Below, piece by piece: positions 1 to 7,964 of a stretch of DNA of 64,000 bases; the stretch's first letter is position 1, and each line of letters opens with the position of its first letter. A model generated the notes under the pieces. It saw only the letters and a program-made list of their open reading frames with translations, searched no databases and had not been told where the DNA came from. A program made the position numbers and the translations under genes. Source of the DNA: Ruegeria sp. HKCCD8929 (GTDB lineage: Bacteria; Pseudomonadota; Alphaproteobacteria; Rhodobacterales; Rhodobacteraceae); assembly GCF_013031405.1 (NCBI RefSeq), contig NZ_WPZY01000016.1:32966-96965 (forward strand), in the 5' to 3' direction.

Positions 1-819
1 GTGAGTATAACGGCCTTGGATGCAGCCGTTGGCCCCGATCTGATGGGGCTTATCTCCAGTCCGGGTCTGGCCGACTCATTGACACCCAAAATCGCTGCTG
101 CCGTGAGTGTCCCAGTGTCATCCATCACCCCTGCGCTGCCTGTGACCGCGCCCGGTACGATTATCTGCATGGGTTTGAACTACACCGACCACATCAAGGA
201 AGGTGGCTACGACATTCCCGAATACCCGACGCTTTTCATGCGCGGTAGAAATTCGATCATGGCGGCAGGGCAACCCATGGTCCGGCCTGCATGTTCCGAA
301 AAGCTCGACTACGAAGCCGAGCTGATGCTGATCGTTGGAAAACGCGGTCGTCATATCCCGGAAGAGGATGCGCTGGATTACGTGTTTGGCTACACAGTGT
401 TCAACGACGGATCCCTGCGAGATTATCAGCGCAAGACGCTGCAATGGACGCCAGGCAAGAATTTCGACGACACCGGCGCGATTGGACCTTTCACCGTAAC
501 ACCGGATGAACTGCCCGAAGGGGCGGCAGGTCTCAAGATCGAAAGCCGCGTGGGTGACGAAATCCTGCAAAGTTCAAACACCGCCAATATGATCTGGGGG
601 GTTCGCCAGGTTCTTGCAACGATCTCGGAATACACGACGCTCGAGCCGGGGGATCTGATTGCGATGGGCACGCCACCGGGTGTGGGCCACGCCAAAAAAC
701 CAAACCCGCGTTGGCTGAAGCCGGGTGAGACGGTCGAGATCGAGATCGAAGGCATCGGCATTTGCGCGAGCCCTGTGATCGATGAGAAAGATGCAAAATC
801 AAGAGTGGCCGCAGAATGA
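1..819 (+). CDS. Fumarylacetoacetate hydrolase (FAH) family protein
   Basis: FAH-fold hydrolase/isomerase/decarboxylase, a family that acts on acylpyruvates and ring-cleavage products of aromatic catabolism with a divalent metal. The core begins near residue 53 with a GLNYTDH motif (His64). The likely metal ligands are Glu105 and Glu107 in the DYEAELML segment and Asp136 in FNDGS. The C-terminus carries the usual LEPGDLIAMGTPPGVG motif. The frame is open to the window edge, so the GTG at base 1 may not be the true start, although 272 residues is near full length. The stop overlaps the next gene by 4 bases, showing translational coupling. It is first in a catabolic operon ending in a ring-cleavage dioxygenase. 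The exact substrate is unknown. Confidence 0.9.
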   Translation: MSITALDAAVGPDLMGLISSPGLADSLTPKIAAAVSVPVSSITPALPVTAPGTIICMGLNYTDHIKEGGYDIPEYPTLFMRGRNSIMAAGQPMVRPACSEKLDYEAELMLIVGKRGRHIPEEDALDYVFGYTVFNDGSLRDYQRKTLQWTPGKNFDDTGAIGPFTVTPDELPEGAAGLKIESRVGDEILQSSNTANMIWGVRQVLATISEYTTLEPGDLIAMGTPPGVGHAKKPNPRWLKPGETVEIEIEGIGICASPVIDEKDAKSRVAAE

Positions 820-1481
820 GCGCACCGAGCGGAGCAGAGTTGGAAGCATTACGTGCCAAGGCGCAGCAAGATCACCGCGATCTTCGTGCCCGCATTCCAC
901 GGCTGTCGGACGATGCAATCGCTCTGATCCTGCGCGAGTCCAGATCTCACTACGCATGGACCGACAAGCCGGTCCCCGATGCGTTGCTCAAAGAGATCTA
1001 CGATATCACGATCAATGGCGCGACCAGTATGAACACGCTTCCGGCGCGCTTTGTTTTCGTGAAAAGCGCGGAGGGCAAAGAGCGGCTTGCCAAATCGCTG
1101 AAACCGAAAAACGTCCCCAAAATGATGGGCGCTCCGGTCACCGCGATCATTGCCTATGACATGGAGTTCTGGAAGGAACTGCCGTTCCTGTTCCCGCACG
1201 AGGACCGACGCCCGCTGTTCGAAAACAACCCGGAATACGTGGCGGATACGGCCTTTCGCAATGGGACCTTGCAAGGCGCCTATTTCATGATCGCAGCCCG
1301 CGCGGTTGGACTCGACGTTGGTGCGATGTCGGGTTTTTCGAACAGGATCGTCGATGAAGAGCTCTTCGCGGGCACAACGCTCAAGTCGAATTTCCTGTGC
1401 AATCTGGGATACGCGGACGAGACGGGTCTGTTTCACAAACTCCCCCGCTTTCCGTTCGAAAAGGTGTGCTCATACGCTTGA
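816..1481 (+). CDS. Nitroreductase-family FMN oxidoreductase (RutE/HadB-like)
   Basis: Flavin-dependent NAD(P)H oxidoreductase of the nitroreductase fold, cytoplasmic. The N-terminal RSHYAW segment (about residues 43-48) begins the FMN-binding core. The block NGATSMNTLPARFVFV and the segment FRNGTLQGAYFMIAARAVGLDVGAMSG (split around residues 147-173) resemble the malonic-semialdehyde reductase RutE group. That group also includes quinone-type reductases of chlorophenol pathways. At 221 residues it is slightly longer than RutE. It overlaps the upstream FAH gene by 4 bases. Next to a ring-cleavage dioxygenase, a role in reducing a quinone or semialdehyde intermediate is plausible, but this is inference. 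Confidence 0.85.
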   Translation: MSAPSGAELEALRAKAQQDHRDLRARIPRLSDDAIALILRESRSHYAWTDKPVPDALLKEIYDITINGATSMNTLPARFVFVKSAEGKERLAKSLKPKNVPKMMGAPVTAIIAYDMEFWKELPFLFPHEDRRPLFENNPEYVADTAFRNGTLQGAYFMIAARAVGLDVGAMSGFSNRIVDEELFAGTTLKSNFLCNLGYADETGLFHKLPRFPFEKVCSYA

Positions 1482-1493
1482 GGAGGTGGCGCC

Positions 1494-1952
1494 GTGGCTG
1501 TCAAAATGAAAACCGTTGTGACGTACCGAACGACCGCCCAATGTCCAACTCACGCACGAACTGAGATACCTGTTCGCGATCTAAATGTGGTCATCGATGA
1601 ACCCATCGAGCGTGGTGGGACAAATCAGGGTCCATCACCGACCGAGGCGGCAATGACGGCGCTGATCGCCTGCACCAATGTCATCGGCCACAAGAATGCG
1701 CATCGGCTGGGGGTTGATCTCGGCATGGTGACCATCGACGCGAATTGCAAGTTCGACCGGCGCGGCGTTCTGATGGAAGAAGAGATCGCCGTCCCGTTTC
1801 CTGAAATCACGCTCACGGTTCTTTGCGACACGCGCGCCAGTCAGAAGGAGCTTGCGCGCGTGGGCGAGGAAACGGCGAAATATTGCGCCATTGCAAAACT
1901 GTTCAAAGCTGCGGGCACGGACCTGACTGTCAATTGGGTCAAAGCCGGCTGA
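1494..1952 (+). CDS. OsmC-family protein
   Basis: OsmC/Ohr-fold protein of 152 residues. Family members reduce organic peroxides or act as thiol-dependent hydrolases. The two conserved cysteines are at about Cys60 (in TALIACTNVIGHK) and Cys131 (in AKYCAIAKLF), spaced as in the family. It starts with GTG, supported by a strong GAGGAGG Shine-Dalgarno just upstream (about 1481-1487). It lies 12 bases after the nitroreductase gene in the same operon, so it probably protects against or processes a reactive catabolic intermediate. Whether it is a peroxidase or a hydrolase cannot be decided from sequence. Confidence 0.85.
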   Translation: MAVKMKTVVTYRTTAQCPTHARTEIPVRDLNVVIDEPIERGGTNQGPSPTEAAMTALIACTNVIGHKNAHRLGVDLGMVTIDANCKFDRRGVLMEEEIAVPFPEITLTVLCDTRASQKELARVGEETAKYCAIAKLFKAAGTDLTVNWVKAG

Positions 1953-1989
1953 CACAATGAAAAGGCACGACTTTCTGGGAGGAGAGACA

Positions 1990-3063
1990 ATGAAAAACTG
2001 GACCAAAAGCGGCCTGTTCGGAGCTGCGTTGGCAACTGTCTTGGCGGCGCCTGTAGCAGCGGAAGAGACCATTTCAGCCGTCGTAATCGATGGTTATCCC
2101 GACCGTGCATTGTGGGTGAAAGAGTTCACGAACTTCTTCATCCCTGAGGTCGACAAGCGGCTCGCGGAGTCGGGCAATTACAAGATGAACTGGCAGGAAA
2201 ATTACGGCGGTTCCATTGTGAAGCCGAAGGGTGTTCTGGAAGGTGTGCAACTTGGACTTGGCGATATCGGCATCGTCACCACTATTTTTCACTCTTCCAA
2301 ACTGCCCAGCCAAGGGATTTCCGGTTCTACGCCATTTGTAACATCGGACGCCCGTGCCGTGGCCAAGGCGGTGGACGAAATCGCTCGTGAATTCCCGGCC
2401 ATGCAAAATGAATTTGCGGCCCAGAACCAAGTCTATCTGGCGACCGGGGTTGTTCTCGATACCTATCAGGTGTTCTGCACGAAACCGGTGTCTTCGGTTG
2501 CTGACCTTGAGGGCCGAAAAATCGCCGGGGCGGGGCTGAACCTACGCTACCTTGAAGGCATCAAAGACGCTGCGGGCGTCCGCGGAGGCCTGACCGATTT
2601 CTACAACATGCTGCAAACTGGTCTGGTCGATTGCGGAATGCTTTGGCCCGAAGCTGCCAAGACATTCAAGATCGCCGAAGTGGCCCCCTACATGCTCAAG
2701 GCTGATCTGGGCGCTGTGAACTCCAAGACCATCACCGTCAATGCGGACTATTGGGCAGGCCTGCCTGATGAAATCAAAGAGGTACTGAAGGCTGTCGCCA
2801 TCGATTACCGCGACCACGTTGCAGGGATCGCGATGGACCGGGCTGCGGCATCGCGGGACGCGTATGTCGAAGCTGGTGGTACGATTGTCGAAGTGTCCGC
2901 TGAAGACCGTACCGCTTGGGCCAGTGCGATGCCCAATGTGGCGCAGGAATGGGCCGCCACACTCAATGGCAAGGGAGAACAGGGCACCGAGATGCTGGCA
3001 GCCTACCTTGGCAAGCTTCAGGACGCCGGTTTCACGGGCGTGCGGGACTGGACAGCCGAATAG
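1990..3063 (+). CDS. TRAP transporter solute-binding protein (DctP/TAXI type)
   Basis: Periplasmic solute receptor of a tripartite ATP-independent periplasmic transporter. I chose the ATG at 1990 over an in-frame ATG at 1957. It follows a GGGAGGAGAG ribosome site and opens directly into a signal peptide (MKNWTKSG, then a hydrophobic stretch, then APVAAEE). The mature protein has a DctP-like layout, with a VYLATGVVLDTYQVFCTK core and a GLVDCGMLWPE ligand-region segment. It is followed 30 bases later by the small permease. In this operon it probably imports the aromatic acid, or its precursor, that the flanking enzymes degrade. Confidence 0.9.
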   Translation: MKNWTKSGLFGAALATVLAAPVAAEETISAVVIDGYPDRALWVKEFTNFFIPEVDKRLAESGNYKMNWQENYGGSIVKPKGVLEGVQLGLGDIGIVTTIFHSSKLPSQGISGSTPFVTSDARAVAKAVDEIAREFPAMQNEFAAQNQVYLATGVVLDTYQVFCTKPVSSVADLEGRKIAGAGLNLRYLEGIKDAAGVRGGLTDFYNMLQTGLVDCGMLWPEAAKTFKIAEVAPYMLKADLGAVNSKTITVNADYWAGLPDEIKEVLKAVAIDYRDHVAGIAMDRAAASRDAYVEAGGTIVEVSAEDRTAWASAMPNVAQEWAATLNGKGEQGTEMLAAYLGKLQDAGFTGVRDWTAE

Positions 3064-3093
3064 TCAAACGGCGACCCGGGAAAGGGTTGTTTC

Positions 3094-3645
3094 ATGCTGA
3101 AGTCTGCAGTTTCTGGGCTGTCGCGGGTCGCTAACACCCTCGCAATCGCCGCCAACGCCCTAGGCACGCTGGTCGTGCTGGCGTTGGTGGTTGTCCTGAA
3201 CGTCGATGTGATCGCCCGCGGCCTGTTTTCCGCGCCGCTGAGAGGCACCTACGAAATGGTGCAGTTCTCTGTTGTGATGATCGTCTTTTTGCAACTCGCT
3301 GACGTTGTCCGAGTGGATCGGCTGACTCGGTCTGACGGCTTTCTAAACCTTCTGCACAATCGCCGCCCGGGCCTGACCGCAAACCTGCGGCGCATCATCA
3401 ATGCAGTCTCGGCGATCTTCATGGCTTTGATCGCCTATGTCACGTTCCCCGAGTTCTTGCACATGTGGGAAACGCAGGACTATTTCGGAGTGCCGGGCCT
3501 GTTCACCTTGCCGTGGTGGCCCGTCAAACTGGTTATTGCCTGCGGGACAGCACTTGCCAGTGTGATTTTCCTGCTCAAGGTCATCACCGCCCAGGATCGC
3601 CCGCAGTTGATCCGCACTCCCGAGCATGACGAGGCTTCAACATGA
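3094..3645 (+). CDS. TRAP transporter small permease (DctQ type)
   Basis: Small membrane subunit of the TRAP transporter, 183 residues with about four hydrophobic segments (around residues 20-42, 55-72, 103-122 and 145-165). The family motif region RGTYEMVQFSVVMIVF is present. It overlaps the large permease gene by 4 bases. A GGGAAAGGG stretch upstream serves as ribosome site. It pairs with the large subunit to form the sodium-driven membrane complex. Confidence 0.92.
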   Translation: MLKSAVSGLSRVANTLAIAANALGTLVVLALVVVLNVDVIARGLFSAPLRGTYEMVQFSVVMIVFLQLADVVRVDRLTRSDGFLNLLHNRRPGLTANLRRIINAVSAIFMALIAYVTFPEFLHMWETQDYFGVPGLFTLPWWPVKLVIACGTALASVIFLLKVITAQDRPQLIRTPEHDEAST

Positions 3646-4946
3646 CGCCGATTGAGATTGGCCTGATCTCGGTCGTTGCCATCGTTTTTCTGATCTATGC
3701 GGGCGTCTACATACCGATTGCGCTTGGCGTGGTCTCGTTTGTGTCCATCTGGCTTATGCGGGACAATTTCACGCTGGCCCTCAACCTCTTGAAGGTGGCG
3801 GTTGGCGACAGTGCAATGGAATACAGTTTCGCCACCATCCCGCTCTTTACCTTTATGGGCCTCATCGTTTCAAAGGCCGGGCTTGGCAGAGACATCTACC
3901 AAGTCATGACGATGCGGTTTCGCAAGGTCAAAGGAGGTATCGGTATGGCGACGGTCGGCGCAAACGCCGTCTTTGCGGCGGTGACCGGATCTTCGATTGC
4001 GTCTGCGTCGGTATTCACCAAGGTCTCGGTGCCGCAGATGATGGCGCAGGATTACAACCCGCGCTTTGCGGTCGGCGTAGTCGCCGGGTCGTCTGTGTTG
4101 GGCATGATCATCCCCCCGTCGGCCATGTTGATCATCTATTCCTTTGTCGCCGAACAATCCGTGGGCGACATGTTTTTGGCGGGTGTCATCCCTGGCATCA
4201 TGCTGGCGATCGCCTATGTCGCTGCGATCTGGGTCATGGGCCGCTTTACCCCCGGTTTCGTGGGCGGTCGCTTAGTTGGGGACTCGGAGTGGATGTCTGG
4301 GCGTGAGATCGCGTCCAAGACGTTGCCAACCGTGTTCATTATCACCGTTGTGCTCGGCGGCATTTACACCGGATGGCTGACAGCGGTCGAGGCGGGTGCA
4401 GCCGGTGCGCTGGTTGCGCTGATCATTGCGGTGGCGCGGAAGTCAATGTCACCCAGGGCGTTCTGGGATGCCTTGCTCGAAACCGGGCACATCACGGCAG
4501 CTATCCTGTTCCTGATCACGGCGGCGTCGATCTACAGCCGCATGCTCGGCCTCGCAGGCCTGCCCAACCAACTGCAGGACTTGCTGGCTGGCAATTCTGC
4601 ATCGTTCTGGTCGATCATGCTGCTCTACGTGGTTTTGATGCTGTTCCTGGGCACGCTGCTCGATACAGCATCGATCATCCTGATCGTGGTGCCACTGTTC
4701 CTGCCCATGGCCGAAGCGCTTGATATGTCGCTGATCTGGTTTGGTATCATCACAGTCGTCGGAGCGGAAATCGGTCTGCTGACCCCACCGCTGGGCATTT
4801 CCTGCTTTGTCATCAAGTCTACGATCAACGATGACCGCATATCGCTTAAAGACGTGTTCATGGGGGCGCTTCCCTTCGCCTTTGTGATGCTGATCGTGCT
4901 TTTCATCCTGATCGAGTTTCCGATCCTAAGCCTTGCCCTGATCTAA
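3642..4946 (+). CDS. TRAP transporter large permease (DctM type)
   Basis: Large membrane subunit of the TRAP transporter, which carries the substrate translocation path and sodium sites. Its 434 residues hold roughly eleven to twelve hydrophobic segments. Family-typical stretches include FAAVTGSSIASASVFTKV, GSSVLGMIIPPSAMLIIYSF and TPPLGISCFVIK. The start codon overlaps the DctQ stop as ATGA. The dioxygenase gene follows after 10 bases, so uptake and ring cleavage are cotranscribed. Confidence 0.95.
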   Translation: MTPIEIGLISVVAIVFLIYAGVYIPIALGVVSFVSIWLMRDNFTLALNLLKVAVGDSAMEYSFATIPLFTFMGLIVSKAGLGRDIYQVMTMRFRKVKGGIGMATVGANAVFAAVTGSSIASASVFTKVSVPQMMAQDYNPRFAVGVVAGSSVLGMIIPPSAMLIIYSFVAEQSVGDMFLAGVIPGIMLAIAYVAAIWVMGRFTPGFVGGRLVGDSEWMSGREIASKTLPTVFIITVVLGGIYTGWLTAVEAGAAGALVALIIAVARKSMSPRAFWDALLETGHITAAILFLITAASIYSRMLGLAGLPNQLQDLLAGNSASFWSIMLLYVVLMLFLGTLLDTASIILIVVPLFLPMAEALDMSLIWFGIITVVGAEIGLLTPPLGISCFVIKSTINDDRISLKDVFMGALPFAFVMLIVLFILIEFPILSLALI

Positions 4947-4956
4947 GGAGGCCAAG

Positions 4957-5823
4957 ATGCGCACAGTCACCAAGGACAATATCACCGACGTGTTCATGGG
5001 GTATCTGTCCAAGGATACTGACCCGCGCCTGCGCGAAATCATGGGCTCGCTGGTCAAGCACCTCCACGATTTTGCGCGCGAAACCAATCTGACCCATGAC
5101 GAATGGCGTAAGGGCATCGCGTTCCTCGAAGGCTGCACAGCAGTCCAGACGGAGGACCGGCATGAATTTGTTCTGGCTTCCGACGTGCTGGGCCTGTCGT
5201 CTCTGGTTGATATGCTGCATTCCAGCCCAGACGCCACAAGCTCGTCAGTGCTGGGGCCATTCCACGTTTCCGGTGCACCACCTCTGGCAATCGGTGGAGA
5301 TATGAAGCGCCACTACGGTGGTCCGGTGCTTCTCGCCGAAGGTACAATCAAGGATACGGACGGGAACCCAATTGCTGGTGCCGAGCTTGATATCTGGCAA
5401 ACCGCGCCAAACGGGCTCTACGCCAGCCAGGACGACGAACAGGACACGTATTCGTTTCACGGCTTGATGACCGTTGGCGCAGACGGACGATATGCGTTCA
5501 CAACCGTTAAGCCCGTAGAATACACCGTGCCGTCAGACGGGCCGGTTGGAGACATCCTGCGGGCCTGTGGGCGCCATCCATGGAGGCCTTCCCACCTGCA
5601 TTTCATCGTGAAGGCGCCCGGATACAAGTCTTTGGTCACCGAGATATTTCCGGACGATGATCCGTATCTGGACGAAGACACCGTTTTTGGTGTCCGCGAT
5701 GATTTGGTGATGACCTATGTGGAACGCCCCGCCGCCGATTTCCCGGACGGCATGGAGATTTCCGGTCGGGTGATGGAACCATTCCTTCACGTAAATTTTG
5801 ACGTAACCCTCGCACGCGATTGA
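4957..5823 (+). CDS. Intradiol ring-cleavage dioxygenase (hydroxyquinol/catechol 1,2-dioxygenase type)
   Basis: Non-heme Fe(III) dioxygenase that opens a catecholic or hydroxyquinol ring between the two hydroxyls. The 288-residue protein has the N-terminal dimerisation domain of the 1,2-dioxygenases, followed by the catalytic beta-sandwich. The four expected iron ligands are all visible: Tyr155 (NGLY), Tyr189 (KPVEYTVP), His213 and His215 (RPSHLHFIV). The LEGCTAVQTED and SSVLGPFHV segments are family-typical and lean towards hydroxyquinol rather than catechol cleavage, with moderate certainty. A strong AAGGAGG site precedes the ATG. It is the last gene of the operon. Confidence 0.9.
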   Translation: MRTVTKDNITDVFMGYLSKDTDPRLREIMGSLVKHLHDFARETNLTHDEWRKGIAFLEGCTAVQTEDRHEFVLASDVLGLSSLVDMLHSSPDATSSSVLGPFHVSGAPPLAIGGDMKRHYGGPVLLAEGTIKDTDGNPIAGAELDIWQTAPNGLYASQDDEQDTYSFHGLMTVGADGRYAFTTVKPVEYTVPSDGPVGDILRACGRHPWRPSHLHFIVKAPGYKSLVTEIFPDDDPYLDEDTVFGVRDDLVMTYVERPAADFPDGMEISGRVMEPFLHVNFDVTLARD

Positions 5824-5915
5824 AGGAGCGCTAACCTGACACAGAAGAACTGAGTGAATTGCCGGAACACGGTACTTCAAAGAAATCTCACTACCATCTC
5901 TAAAAGGAGGTTCAG

Positions 5916-6569
5916 ATGATCCGCACAATGGCCGCAATAACACTTTTCGGAAGCAGTTTTGCCTCGGGTGCCGTCCTTGCCCAGGCGACCAATGTCCAGC
6001 AACCGATGGGTTTCTTTGTAACTTCTATCGGTTTGGGTGACGGAGGCAACCTGGGCGGCCTCGAAGGGGCGGATGCGCATTGCCAGAGCCTTGCCGAGGC
6101 CGCCGGCTCCGGCGACCGGGTATGGCGCGCCTACCTTTCGACGCAAGAAGAGGGCAAGCGTGGAATTTCGGCACGAAGCCGCATTGGTCAGGGTCCTTGG
6201 TATAACGCGCATGGCGAGTTGATTGCGTCGGATCTCGATCAATTGCACATCTTGCCTAACATCTACTATCGGACGGCGGTCGACGAAAACGGGAGTACGA
6301 TCAAAGGGCGGGGCGACAGCCCAAATGAACACGACATACTAACCGGGACACAAGCCGACGGTACGGCATATTTCCCCTGGCAAGAAGGCGACAAGACGTG
6401 TTCGAACTGGACCTCAAATGGAGAAGGTGCGGCGACGGTGGGTCACCATGACCGGCATGGTGGCGGCAATACGTCCTGGAACGCGGCACACAACAGCCGT
6501 GGATGCTCGGCAGAAGACCTTCGGGGTACCGGCGGGAACGGTTACTTTTACTGTTTTGCTGCCGACTGA
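5916..6569 (+). CDS. Secreted lectin-like protein
   Basis: Exported protein of 217 residues, preceded by a strong AAAAGGAGG ribosome site. The N-terminus is a signal peptide (about residues 1-23, ending SGAVLAQA). The mature part has the GLGDGGNLGGLEGADAHC pattern and paired late cysteines (in DKTCSNW, SRGCSAEDL and FYCFAAD). These are typical of short secreted lectin-like proteins related to the C-type lectin/DUF1554 group. A carbohydrate-binding role at the cell surface is inferred from family resemblance only. It is separated from the upstream operon by 92 bases and has a hairpin right after its stop, so it is probably its own transcription unit. Confidence 0.65.
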   Translation: MIRTMAAITLFGSSFASGAVLAQATNVQQPMGFFVTSIGLGDGGNLGGLEGADAHCQSLAEAAGSGDRVWRAYLSTQEEGKRGISARSRIGQGPWYNAHGELIASDLDQLHILPNIYYRTAVDENGSTIKGRGDSPNEHDILTGTQADGTAYFPWQEGDKTCSNWTSNGEGAATVGHHDRHGGGNTSWNAAHNSRGCSAEDLRGTGGNGYFYCFAAD

Positions 6570-6575
6570 GAGTTG

Positions 6576-6604
6576 GGACGGGTCTGAGTAAATATGACCC
6601 GTCC
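6576..6604 (+). terminator. Hairpin after the lectin-like gene
   Basis: Perfect 9-bp inverted repeat GGACGGGTC (6576-6584) and GACCCGTCC (6596-6604) with an 11-base AT-rich loop, beginning 6 bases after the stop codon. There is no T tract behind it, so it may be a weak terminator or a transcript-end stabiliser. Confidence 0.55.
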
Positions 6605-6720
6605 GCACTAGGCGCTCAACATCCGCCCTCGTCATACCAAACTGCCCTGCCTGCCGAGATTAAACTTCAGCAAGATGACATGCACTCCAAATCATCAGAA
6701 CGGGGCCAAGGGCCTTTTGC

Positions 6721-7440
6721 TTAGCTTGAAATCAGGCCGGACAGCCAATCGCGGTCGATGACATAGATCGATCTGTTGCGGATTTTGATGATGCCGCACT
6801 GTTCCCATTTCTTCAGGCGACGGTTCACGTTGCTGCGGGTGCAGCGCGCCATGCTTCCGATTACGGACTGGGTAATGCATGACCCGATAATCTCGACCTT
6901 TCTCCCATCGATGACCGCTTGCTGTCCGATCTGTCTGGCGATCCGCAGCAAAGCGTATGCAAGGCGCGCGGTCATGCTGTTCGCCATCAGGCACCGGGTG
7001 GCCTCCATGTAACAGCGGTACCTTTGGGCCACCAGCCAGGCAAGTGCATCGCCAGCCATCATATTGCTGCATGCTATCGAATTCAGCAGGTCGCGACGGA
7101 TCTGGTAGACAACCGTCGGGCTGAGCGCATTGGCCGTATCGGCATGGTGGGAATTCTAGAACACTCCCAATTCACCACATGTTTCACCCGGGCCAAAGAC
7201 GGCATGGGTAAAGTTGAAACTGTCTTCCGTCAAAACGCTCAACTGAACGAAACCGCTGACTAGAAAATACAGGTGCTGAGCGTCGGCACCCTGGTGGTAC
7301 AACGCCTCCCCTTTGCCGTAGCTGCGCACAACGGATGCATCGGCCAATTCACGCACGATGCTTTTTTCCAAGCGGGACAGAAACTTTTGCTGTTCGCACC
7401 AGATCGGCATGTTCTTGGCACAGCAGTAGGATGTGTTCAT
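6721..7440 (-). pseudogene. Crp/Fnr-family regulator interrupted by an in-frame amber codon
   Basis: Read as one frame of about 240 codons, this is a complete Crp/Fnr regulator. It has an N-terminal cyclic-nucleotide-binding-like beta-roll (LSRLEKSIVRELADASVV, then GEALYHQGADAQHLYFLVSG) and a C-terminal winged helix (SVIGSMARCTRSNVNRRLKKW). After codon 94, which ends the segment GETCGELGVF, a TAG at 7156-7158 interrupts the frame. The sequence resumes without any shift as NSHHADTANALSPTVVYQ and runs into the DNA-binding half. A single base change or sequencing error would explain it. As it stands, only a truncated sensor domain would be made. It is divergent from the RTX gene. Confidence 0.8.
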
Positions 7441-7964
7441 GTTCGTGTCGGCCTGCAGAAGCGTCCGTTGTTTCCAGATACGATCTCTTCAGCTCAGATT
7501 CCCGCACTCATGTTGCAATGAGGTGAGAAGCCTGAAATCGCGTGACACACAGTTAGTGACCGGCCCTACACCGGACAAATAACAGTCTCTGCCGATCGCT
7601 GAAACTTGGTTGAAGTTTGTTACACCGCGGGACCGGGCAACCCTTCGTATCTCGGTACGGAAGTGCATGGCGGTGTTTGTTGCAAGGGCTCAAAAGCCGG
7701 CGTCACGCCGCCTCCCGCAGGTCGCCGGAACAACCAGAAACCAATCGTGACTTTTTTGGAGAACCTGTGCTGGCCAACACAGTCAATTTAATTCGAATGC
7801 GATAAGCCACTTGTGCCCGGTGCCACAACCAACACGCGCACTCAGCCGGGCGATACAACACGCGCCGCGAATTTGTGTGGCGATGCAGGCAGTTAGGCCG
7901 AACCACCACCGGCTTATCCACCACTCACGGCCTGCTCTGATCAAAACTAAATTGGGATGGAAAC
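7441..7964. other. Divergent intergenic region upstream of the RTX gene
   Basis: A 524-base region without a credible gene. It should hold the promoters for the leftward Crp/Fnr reading frame and the rightward RTX gene. I found no clear palindrome or sigma70 pair. The ribosome site of the RTX gene is a weak GGGATGG just before its ATG. Several short open frames here have no recognisable protein features. Confidence 0.5.
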
